DNA from: Methyloceanibacter sp.
GTDB taxonomy: Bacteria; Pseudomonadota; Alphaproteobacteria; Rhizobiales; Methyloligellaceae
DNA: 6,469 nucleotides
Direction of reading: 5' to 3'
NCBI GenBank assembly: GCA_025449615.1
Contig: JANWJA010000092.1
Span: 1 to 6,469 of the forward strand
Part shown: piece after piece, positions 1 to 5,474 of the stretch
Layout of the letters: every line of letters begins with the position of its first letter
Numbering within the stretch: the first letter of the stretch is position 1
Translations under genes and position numbers: made by a program
Notes under the pieces: generated by a model
Databases searched by the model: none
Seen by the model: the letters and a program-made list of their open reading frames with translations, nothing else
What the model was told of the DNA's origin: nothing

Positions 1-24
1 CAGCGCGAGTAGAGTTTTGTTCAC
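1..24 (-). CDS. Start of a small exported protein (partial, cut by window edge)
   Basis: Only the first eight codons are visible. Read on the minus strand from a GTG at 24-22 they give V-N-K-T-L-L-A-L, which resembles the n-region and start of the h-region of a signal peptide. A strong Shine-Dalgarno stretch, AGGGAGAG (36-29 on the minus strand), sits 4 bases before the GTG. The start lies 41 bases after the stop of the small exported-protein gene at 66-272 and on the same strand, so the two are probably co-transcribed. The initiation region closely resembles that of the upstream neighbour (RBS spacing and residues T-x-LAL), which suggests a tandem paralogue. The rest is outside the window and no function can be given. 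The GTG start is inferred from the RBS; there is no ATG nearby in this frame. Confidence 0.55.
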
Positions 25-65
25 GATGCTCTCCCTAGCTTCGGTTACCTTCGTTGACGCGGCTC

Positions 66-272
66 TTATTCGCAGCCGTTCGGGTCGTTGTCGGTTTGAT
101 ATTTGCACGGTTTCCAATCGGGGTCGTTGAACTGGGCTGGCGCCTTCTCGACAGGATGCTCTTGGGCCGGAGCGGCCTGTTGATGCTCCGCCTCGACCGC
201 TTTCTCGGGCTCGGCGAAAGCAGGGGCCGCGAAGGCGGCGACAAGGGTTAGGGCGAGGATAGTTGTACGCAT
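66..272 (-). CDS. Small secreted protein, 68 aa, unknown function
   Basis: I chose the ATG at 272-270 because it is preceded by GGAGAG (282-277, minus strand) at normal spacing and begins a textbook signal peptide: M-R-T-T, a hydrophobic stretch L-A-L-T-L-V-A-A-F-A-A-P, then the cleavage-type sequence AFA before E21. The open frame extends upstream to 386, but that extension is arginine- and proline-rich with no RBS and would bury the signal peptide. The mature part is about 48 residues, hydrophilic and rich in Glu, Ala, Gln and Pro. It ends in a more structured-looking tail, FNDPDWKPCKYQTDNDPNGC followed by E. The two cysteines in that tail, 11 residues apart, could form a disulfide in the periplasm. 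I do not recognise a family. It is divergent from fhcB and heads a probable two-gene unit with the partial gene at the left edge. Confidence 0.7.
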   Translation of the reverse strand: MRTTILALTLVAAFAAPAFAEPEKAVEAEHQQAAPAQEHPVEKAPAQFNDPDWKPCKYQTDNDPNGCE

Positions 273-496
273 GACGCTCTCCGTAAATTGAGTGGCCTTT
301 GGATCAATGCCAGCCAAAATCTGACTGGAACGATTGGGGGACCATAAAGGATGGGAAACTGCGGTTCGCTTAAGACGCTCGTTCAAATTGCAAGTTATTG
401 GTGACAGTTTCGGTCCCTCTCACTGGCCCTAAGCCCAGAGTTGTCATGCTGCGATTCCCATGCTTACTTGGCGCGCTTTGAGAGGGGGCGGACCGC
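273..496. promoter_or_regulatory. Divergent intergenic region between small exported-protein gene and fhcB
   Basis: These 224 bases separate two diverging transcription units, so promoters for both must lie here unless the left unit is read from elsewhere. The outer edges hold the two ribosome binding sites: GGAGAG at 282-277 for the minus-strand gene and AGAGGGGG at 481-488 for fhcB. I found no strong sigma-70 promoter. The nearest candidate toward fhcB is TTGTCA at 441-446, but no good -10 box follows at 16 to 18 bases. No sigma-EcfG type GGAAC/CGTT pair with the expected spacing was found. Short open frames here are not protein-like. The assignment is positional inference only. Confidence 0.35.
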
Positions 497-1798
497 ATGG
501 CGATCACTGAAGCGCGCAAATCAGGCTCCGAGCGCGGCTCAACGGCGCGGTATGAGGATGTCGCTTGCCCCTTTTGCGGGCTGCTTTGCGACGATCTCAA
601 GATCGAGCGGAAGGGCGATCAGCTCAAGGTTCTGAACACCGATTGCGTGCGGGCAGTGAGCGGATTCGAGCGGAACCTGCCTGCTTCGAGCCCGATGGTG
701 CGGGGCAAGAAGGTCGGTCTCGACGAGGCCGTCGAGGTAGCGGCCGCTCTCGTCAGAAAGTCGAAGCTTCCCCTCTATGGCGGCTTGACGACCGATGTCG
801 AGGGCATGCGTGCCGTGATGCAGCTCGCCGACCGCACTGGCGGCGTGGTCGACCATGTCTTGAGCGAGGTGCAATACCGCAATCTCAAAGTGCTGCAAAC
901 CAATGGCTGGATCACCTCAACGTTGACGGAGGTGCGCAACCGGGCCGATTTGATCATCATGGTTGGTGGCGACGTGCAAAAATTCAATCCGCGCTTCTAT
1001 GAGCGTGTGGTGTCGCCGCCGGATTCGATGTTCGATCTGAAACCGGTGCGGCGAACGGTCGTGTTCCTGGGCAAGGCGCCGGATCTGTCCCTACTGAAAG
1101 GACCCCGGGTCGGCGAGATCGTCGTCCTTGACTGCGACCTGCCGAGGCTGCCTGAGCTGTTATCCGCGCTTCGCGCCCGGCTTCGCGGCGCGAAGGTGCA
1201 CGAACTTGATATCCCAGGGATCACGCTTGCCGACGTCGAAGCGTTGGCCGAGCGCTGCAAGGCGGCAAAATACGGCGTGTTCGCCTGGGCGCCTCCAGGC
1301 CTTGATGTGCCGCATGCCGATATCATTGTGCAGCAGGTGGCGGAGATCACCAAGGATCTTACCGCGATCACGCGTTTCGCTGGTCTGCCGCTTGGGGGCA
1401 ACGAAGGTGTGGTGACAGGTGCCGCGGTCTGCACGTGGTTGAGCGGCTCGCCGCCACGCGTGAGTTTCGCCAGCGGCCAGCCGGACTACGACCCCTATCT
1501 CTATTCGATCTCACGCATGCTTGCTTCGGGCGAGGGAGACCTCCTGATCTGGCTCGCGTCTTTCACGCCCGATCTGCTGCCGCCCAAGACCAAGTTACCG
1601 ATCATTCTTCTCGGCACGCCCGCCGTGAAGCCGGCTCAAACCCCGGAAGTCTTCATCCCGGTGGGGACGCCCGGCGTCGATCATCGCGGATTGCTTGTCC
1701 GTTGCGATAGCGTCGTGTCCCTACCGCTCAAAGATCTCGGCCGTGCCGAGCTCCCCGTCGCGGCCGATGTGCTCGCGTCAATTGAATCTGCGCTTTAA
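497..1798 (+). CDS. fhcB: Formyltransferase/hydrolase complex subunit B (FhcB; FwdB/FmdB homologue)
   Basis: This 433-residue protein is the bacterial homologue of the B subunit of archaeal formylmethanofuran dehydrogenase. In methylotrophs it belongs to the cytoplasmic Fhc complex, which turns formyl-tetrahydromethanopterin into formate plus tetrahydromethanopterin. The N-terminus carries the family signature ACPFCGLLCDD, with Cys24, Cys27 and Cys31, then Cys50 in NTDC; archaeal relatives use this pattern for a [4Fe-4S] cluster. A second family block, N-G-W-I-T-S-T-L-T-E-V-R-N-R-A-D at 136-151, is followed by a Rossmann-like strand and GGD. No cysteine occurs from residue 51 to about 210, so the catalytic Cys/Sec that binds the metal-pterin in archaeal enzymes is absent. 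This fits Fhc being a hydrolase and not a redox enzyme. A GGNEGV motif lies in the C-terminal half. The length is close to archaeal FwdB. The ATG is supported by AGAGGGGG 8 bases upstream. fhcA follows after 18 bases, so the two form an operon. Confidence 0.93.
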   Translation: MAITEARKSGSERGSTARYEDVACPFCGLLCDDLKIERKGDQLKVLNTDCVRAVSGFERNLPASSPMVRGKKVGLDEAVEVAAALVRKSKLPLYGGLTTDVEGMRAVMQLADRTGGVVDHVLSEVQYRNLKVLQTNGWITSTLTEVRNRADLIIMVGGDVQKFNPRFYERVVSPPDSMFDLKPVRRTVVFLGKAPDLSLLKGPRVGEIVVLDCDLPRLPELLSALRARLRGAKVHELDIPGITLADVEALAERCKAAKYGVFAWAPPGLDVPHADIIVQQVAEITKDLTAITRFAGLPLGGNEGVVTGAAVCTWLSGSPPRVSFASGQPDYDPYLYSISRMLASGEGDLLIWLASFTPDLLPPKTKLPIILLGTPAVKPAQTPEVFIPVGTPGVDHRGLLVRCDSVVSLPLKDLGRAELPVAADVLASIESAL

Positions 1799-1816
1799 GC
1801 CTGGAGCTCCACCATC

Positions 1817-3481
1817 ATGCTGACGAAGCTAACTGGCGGCAAGGTCTACGATCCGGCCCATAAGGTCAGCGGGGAGATCCGCGACATTTATGTCAGAGAC
1901 GGCAAGATGGTCCCGCCTGAGCCAAATGCCAGGGCCGATCAGACCTATGACGTCAAGGGCAAGATCGTGATGGCGGGCGCGATCGACCCGCACACCCATA
2001 TTGGCGGCGGCAAGGTGACGATCGCGCGGATGATGCTGACCGAGGACCATTACGGTACGGAGGTCCCGCGGACCGAGCTGACGCGGAGCGGTTCGGGGGA
2101 CGCGGTGCCTTCGACGTTGCTCGCCGGCTATCGCTATGCCGAGATGGGCTACACCGCCGGGTTCGAGCCGGCCATGCTGCCGGCCAATGCGCGGCAGGCG
2201 CATATGGAGCTTGCCGATACGCCGATGCTCGACAAGGGCGCATTCGCCATGCTCGGCAGCGATGATTTCTTCTTACGCCAACTCGCGGCGAAACAGGAAT
2301 TCGAGCGCATCAAGGATTATGTCGCCTGGACCATGCACGCCGCGCAGGCGATCGCGGTCAAGGTGGTGAACCCCGGCGGTATCAGCGATTTCAAATTCAA
2401 TCAGCGCAAGCTCGATCTCGACGAGGAGCACATTTATTATCACATTACGCCGCGCGACATCATCGTGACGCTGGCGCGTGCGCTGCAGGAGCTCGGCGTC
2501 GTGCATCCACTGCACGTCCATGGCTGCAATCTCGGCGTGCCGGGCAATGTGGAGACGACGCTCGCGACCATCCGCGCCGCGGAAGGCCTGCCGCTCCATC
2601 TCACCCATATTCAGTTCCACAGCTATGGCACTGAGGGCGACCGGCATTTCTCGTCAGGTGCGCCGCGCATCCATGAGCTACTCAACAAGAACCCGAATAT
2701 CTCGATCGATGTCGGGCAGGTAATGTTCGGCCAGACCTGCACTGCGTCCGGCGACAGCATGCGTCAATTCGCGATTTCAAAGAACGCCAGCCCGAAAAAG
2801 TCCGTTATCATGGACATCGAGTGCGACGCCGGCTGCGGCGTAGTGCCGATGCGCTATCGCGACAAAAGCTATGTCAATGCACTGCAATGGTGCATCGGGC
2901 TGGAGACGTTTCTCTTGATGGAAGATCCGTGGCGGATATTCCTCACCACCGACCATCCAAACGGCGCGCCGTTCTACACCTATCCCCACTTGATCCGGCT
3001 CCTGATGGACAAGGGCTTCCGCGACGACATGTTGCAGAAGATCAACCCGGATGCGGCTGCGATGAGCATTGTGGGGTCGCTGACGCGCGAATATTCTCTG
3101 GACGAAATCGCTATCATGACGCGGGCAGGGCCGGCGCGGAGTCTTGGCCTAAAGAATATCGGGCATTTGGGCACCGGCGCCTGCGCCGACATCACCGTCT
3201 ATCGCGACGACGCCAACCGCGAGACGATGTTTGCCACGCCTGAACTCGTATTCAAGAATGGCGAGCTGGTCGTTCGCGACGGCAAAGTCATCAAAGTCGT
3301 GAATGGCGCGACCCATGTCGCGAGACCTGCCTACGACAAGTCCATCGAGACGTCGCTCAAGCATTATTTCGAGGACTACCACACCATGCGCATGGGGAAC
3401 TTCGCCGTCAGCGACGACGAGATCGAGAATAACGGCAAAGGTGCGCTGATCGTGGAGCCGGGACGGGCGCGGGCCTCGTAG
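1817..3481 (+). CDS. fhcA: Formyltransferase/hydrolase complex subunit A (FhcA; amidohydrolase superfamily)
   Basis: This 554-residue protein is the A subunit of Fhc, the FwdA/FmdA homologue. It hydrolyses the formyl group from the furan carrier to give formate, the last step of the tetrahydromethanopterin branch of formaldehyde oxidation. It shows the binuclear-metal amidohydrolase pattern in order: D-P-H59-T-H61 at the first strand; K182 in AVKVVNPGG, the expected carboxylated lysine; H235 in HVHGCNLG; H264 in LTHIQFHSYG; and D379 in LTTDHPNGAPFYTYPHL. A composite beta segment with VRDGK (26-30) precedes the barrel, and a matching C-terminal one has KNGELVVRDGKVIKVV. All expected ligands are present and the frame is intact, so it looks functional. 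Its length is typical of the family. The ATG has GGAG 10 bases upstream, 18 bases after the fhcB stop, so translation is probably linked. Oddly, fhcD and fhcC, its usual partners, do not follow. Confidence 0.95.
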   Translation: MLTKLTGGKVYDPAHKVSGEIRDIYVRDGKMVPPEPNARADQTYDVKGKIVMAGAIDPHTHIGGGKVTIARMMLTEDHYGTEVPRTELTRSGSGDAVPSTLLAGYRYAEMGYTAGFEPAMLPANARQAHMELADTPMLDKGAFAMLGSDDFFLRQLAAKQEFERIKDYVAWTMHAAQAIAVKVVNPGGISDFKFNQRKLDLDEEHIYYHITPRDIIVTLARALQELGVVHPLHVHGCNLGVPGNVETTLATIRAAEGLPLHLTHIQFHSYGTEGDRHFSSGAPRIHELLNKNPNISIDVGQVMFGQTCTASGDSMRQFAISKNASPKKSVIMDIECDAGCGVVPMRYRDKSYVNALQWCIGLETFLLMEDPWRIFLTTDHPNGAPFYTYPHLIRLLMDKGFRDDMLQKINPDAAAMSIVGSLTREYSLDEIAIMTRAGPARSLGLKNIGHLGTGACADITVYRDDANRETMFATPELVFKNGELVVRDGKVIKVVNGATHVARPAYDKSIETSLKHYFEDYHTMRMGNFAVSDDEIENNGKGALIVEPGRARAS

Positions 3482-3745
3482 CGCATCGAGCCAACTTAAA
3501 TTTCCGGAAGAATATCGCTAATTCGAACTCGGCCCGACCTTCGTTAGGCCCATTCCGCTCTCACCTCCCTAACCCTTGCGTCGGGACGGATGCCTGTTTG
3601 CCATGGCGCCCCGCGAAGGCGAGCCAATCATTCTCGCCCCTAGCATTTTTTTTGCCACGCTACCGCATTGCACAATGAGCGAACCTTCCGGCCTAGGACT
3701 TTTTCAACCGGACGCCGCGGTCGGGCAAATGATGGAGGCGCTATC
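3482..3745. other. Gene-free stretch after fhcA
   Basis: No convincing coding sequence is visible in these 264 bases on either strand: frames are short, lack ribosome binding sites and read as arginine/proline-rich nonsense. I looked for the start of fhcD, expected here in a B-A-D-C layout, and for remnants of it, and saw none. Contents that can be named are a hairpin with a T-tract (3618-3653) and, at the right end, the ribosome binding site GGAGG (3734-3738) of the broken gene that starts at 3746. An open frame reaches back to 3668 in phase with that start, but the added residues are not protein-like and the RBS favours 3746. Confidence 0.6.
3618..3653 (+). terminator. Possible intrinsic terminator of the fhcBA transcript
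   Basis: A 6-bp stem, GGCGAG (3618-3623) with CTCGCC (3633-3638), encloses a 9-base loop. After 7 more bases comes a run of eight T (3646-3653). The run of T after a GC-rich hairpin on the plus strand, 137 bases past the fhcA stop, fits Rho-independent termination. The gap between stem and T-run is longer than usual and the stem is short, so it may be weak or fortuitous. Confidence 0.4.
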
Positions 3746-4176
3746 ATGCTGACCAAGTTTACACGTCAGGCCGAGGGCAACACGGAACCAATGGCGATCT
3801 ACTATGTGAATAAGGCGGCTGGGACCGAGGTCTGCGGCCGCTACCAAGGCTACGCCGTGGTCGAAGTGCAGAAGACCACCAACTATCAGGGCGGCCTTTA
3901 TATGCTGGCGGGTCGAGGAAGACGGCGCTCTGGCATGGACGGCGAGTTGGGTGACGCCGTTTCAGGGCGCTTCGCTCGAGCGCGGAACATAATATCGGTT
4001 CGGAGTTTGAACCGATTCCTGTGGAAAAACGCCCCGGTAATGAGCCGCAATTGGCGGCTATTGCCCAAAATAATGCCAAAAATCTCGCACATGTTGCCAA
4101 GATGCTCTGGCGGTCGCATTATCGCGGCCTGAGACTTTACGGCAGTTGCGAATCGTTTTTGTGCGATGCAGCATAA
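3746..4176 (+). pseudogene. Frame-disrupted gene of unknown function
   Basis: The ATG at 3746 follows GGAGG (3734-3738) with a 7-base gap, a strong initiation site. The first 53 codons read like a real protein: after a short N-terminus comes MAIYYVNKAAGTEVCG, then YQGYAVVEVQKTTNYQGG. Near 3896-3906 this frame turns into arginine-rich nonsense, while the next frame takes over with WRVEEDGALAWTASWVTPFQ up to a TAA at 3990-3992. Near 3979-3990 a third frame opens and continues with EHNIGSEFEPIPVEKRPGNE and AKNLAHVAKMLWRSHYRG to a TAA at 4174-4176. Both changes have the same sense. Dropping one base at each junction gives an uninterrupted 142-residue protein; repairing only the first gives about 81 residues. 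By hand count, G or C fills the third position in 40 of 53 codons in part one, 20 of 26 in part two and 30 of 63 in part three, so the third part is the weakest. I do not recognise the family. Sequencing error is an alternative to true decay. Confidence 0.5.
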
Positions 4177-4238
4177 ACCTCGGCATGGGGTCAGAGAGCG
4201 ATTTCGCAGTTTAAAACGTGATCTGCCCCGGAATGAAC

Positions 4239-4246
4239 GGAGGTGA
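4239..4246 (+). promoter_or_regulatory. Strong ribosome binding site that fixes the start at 4249
   Basis: GGAGGTGA here is almost fully complementary to the 3' end of 16S rRNA. It sits directly before the ATG at 4249, with 5 bases between the GGAGG core and the start. An in-frame GTG at 4243 lies inside this site, so it cannot be the true start. Confidence 0.8.
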
Positions 4247-4248
4247 TC

Positions 4249-4683
4249 ATGCCGAATTGGCTGAAAGTCGCCGCGGGCGTGGCGCTCACCGTTTCCCTGA
4301 TCGCTGTCGCGGGCATCCGCGCCTATTCCGATAAGCTCGGCCCGCTCGTGCAGGCGCATGGCACGACCTATTACAACGGCACCTACACGCCCGCGCCGGT
4401 CGCCTGCAAACCTGAGAGCACGATCGTCGCCTCGATCGATCAGGTCCACGCCAAGTACGACTACTACGCAGGGCCAGATCTCGCCGCCTTCGAGCGGCGG
4501 GCGCTGATCTTCGACGGACTTCCGCCGCTGAACGTCGAAAAGCTCTATGTGATCACCCGCGACGACAAGCTCCGCGATGGTGAGATGGTGTTGTTCATCG
4601 GCCTCAAAGCGGATTGCGTGAGCATCGTGTTCGGGTTCCCGGCGCGTGTCTACGACGACATCATCGGCAAGGCGCAGGGTTGA
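4249..4683 (+). CDS. Exported or membrane-anchored protein of unknown function, 144 aa
   Basis: The start at ATG 4249 is set by the strong ribosome binding site just upstream. The N-terminus is short and carries one lysine (K6), then a hydrophobic segment at about residues 7-23 (V-A-A-G-V-A-L-T-V-S-L-I-A-V-A-G-I). There is no clear signal-peptidase site after it, so it is either an uncleaved membrane anchor or a poorly defined signal peptide; the rest should lie in the periplasm. The soluble part begins with a tyrosine- and threonine-rich strand-like section (TTYYNGTYTPAP) and has two cysteines, C53 and C123, which could pair in a disulfide. The remainder looks like an alternating alpha/beta fold, with a LYVITRDDKLRDGE segment before the last strand. 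I do not recognise a family. The phosphatase gene follows after 46 bases on the same strand, which suggests co-transcription but not a shared role. Confidence 0.75.
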   Translation: MPNWLKVAAGVALTVSLIAVAGIRAYSDKLGPLVQAHGTTYYNGTYTPAPVACKPESTIVASIDQVHAKYDYYAGPDLAAFERRALIFDGLPPLNVEKLYVITRDDKLRDGEMVLFIGLKADCVSIVFGFPARVYDDIIGKAQG

Positions 4684-4729
4684 TCGCAGCGCGGCCGTGC
4701 TAGGATCGTCCGGTGTTCCCTACCTTCGG

Positions 4730-5461
4730 ATGATCAACTTGTCTTATCCCTCTTTGCCGGATGGCCAACTGCTCTACGCGATCGGCGACATTCACGGGCG
4801 GCTCGATCTGCTCGGCATGTTGCTCGCGATGATCGAGGCCGATGCCGCCCAGAGCCAAGCGACACGGAAGACGCTGGTTTTTCTCGGCGACTACATCGAT
4901 CGCGGACCGGACAGTAGCGGCGTGATCGAGGTGTTGCTCGACGACCTGCCGAAAGATTTCGACGCGCATTTCCTCAAGGGCAATCACGAAGCGCTGCTGC
5001 TCAATTTTCTCGAGGACGCATCGTGCTTGCGTCACTGGCTCGTGAACGACGCCACGTCAACGATGCAGTCTTATGGCGTGGACGTGCATAGTCTCGAGCG
5101 CGAAGGCGCGCCGCCCGAGGCCTGGCGCGGGGCGTTCGCCGCTGCACTTCCCGAATCGCATCGACATTTCTTCCAGTCGCTCGCTCTGATGACGAGCTTC
5201 GGCGACTATCTCTTCGTACATGCGGGTTTGCGTCCCGGTGTCCCGATCGAAACACAGGACGAGCGGGATCTAATCTGGATCCGGCGCGAGTTCCTCGAGA
5301 GCGGGGAGGATTTCGGCAAATTCATCGTGCATGGCCACACGCCGGTATCGTTGCCGGAGGTGAGGTCAAACCGCATCGATATTGATACCGGTGCGGTGTT
5401 CAGCGGCAGGCTCACGGCGCTACGGCTCGAGGGCAGCCGGCGGAGCTTCCTGCATAGTTGA
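4730..5461 (+). CDS. PPP-family metallophosphatase (serine/threonine protein phosphatase-like)
   Basis: This 243-residue protein carries the full set of calcineurin-like phosphoesterase motifs in order: GDIHGR (19-24), GDYIDRGPDS (53-62), GNHE (84-87), HAGLRPG (164-170) and HGHTP (201-205). These supply the two-metal site (D20, H22, D54, N85, H164 and H203) and the catalytic His86. The set is typical of bacterial PPP protein phosphatases and ApaH-like enzymes, so it should remove phosphate from phosphoproteins or from nucleotides; substrate cannot be told from sequence. There is no signal peptide, so it is cytoplasmic. I chose ATG 4730 because it places the first motif about 18 residues in, as usual for the family. 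The frame is open further left to a GTG at 4646 that overlaps the previous gene, and an in-frame GTG occurs at 4697. None of these starts has a good ribosome binding site, so the start is the least certain point; translational coupling to the gene before is possible. It converges with the coiled-coil gene. Confidence 0.9.
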   Translation: MINLSYPSLPDGQLLYAIGDIHGRLDLLGMLLAMIEADAAQSQATRKTLVFLGDYIDRGPDSSGVIEVLLDDLPKDFDAHFLKGNHEALLLNFLEDASCLRHWLVNDATSTMQSYGVDVHSLEREGAPPEAWRGAFAAALPESHRHFFQSLALMTSFGDYLFVHAGLRPGVPIETQDERDLIWIRREFLESGEDFGKFIVHGHTPVSLPEVRSNRIDIDTGAVFSGRLTALRLEGSRRSFLHS

Positions 5462-5474
5462 GGAGTAGAGTAGT

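Noticed and set aside
441..469. Sigma-70 promoter for fhcB starting with TTGTCA
   Set aside because: No acceptable -10 hexamer lies 16 to 18 bases downstream (the best is TTACTT), so it is noted only as a candidate.
3668..4132. Plus-strand 154-codon frame as one intact protein
   Set aside because: The part before 3746 lacks an RBS and the part after about 3905 is arginine-rich and not protein-like, while other frames read better there. It was replaced by the frame-disrupted gene call.
3898..4449. Minus-strand open frame of 183 codons across the broken gene and the exported-protein gene
   Set aside because: It overlaps antisense to the well-supported gene at 4249, has no ribosome binding site, and its residues are mostly Arg, Gly, Asp and Ala as expected of a GC-rich shadow frame.
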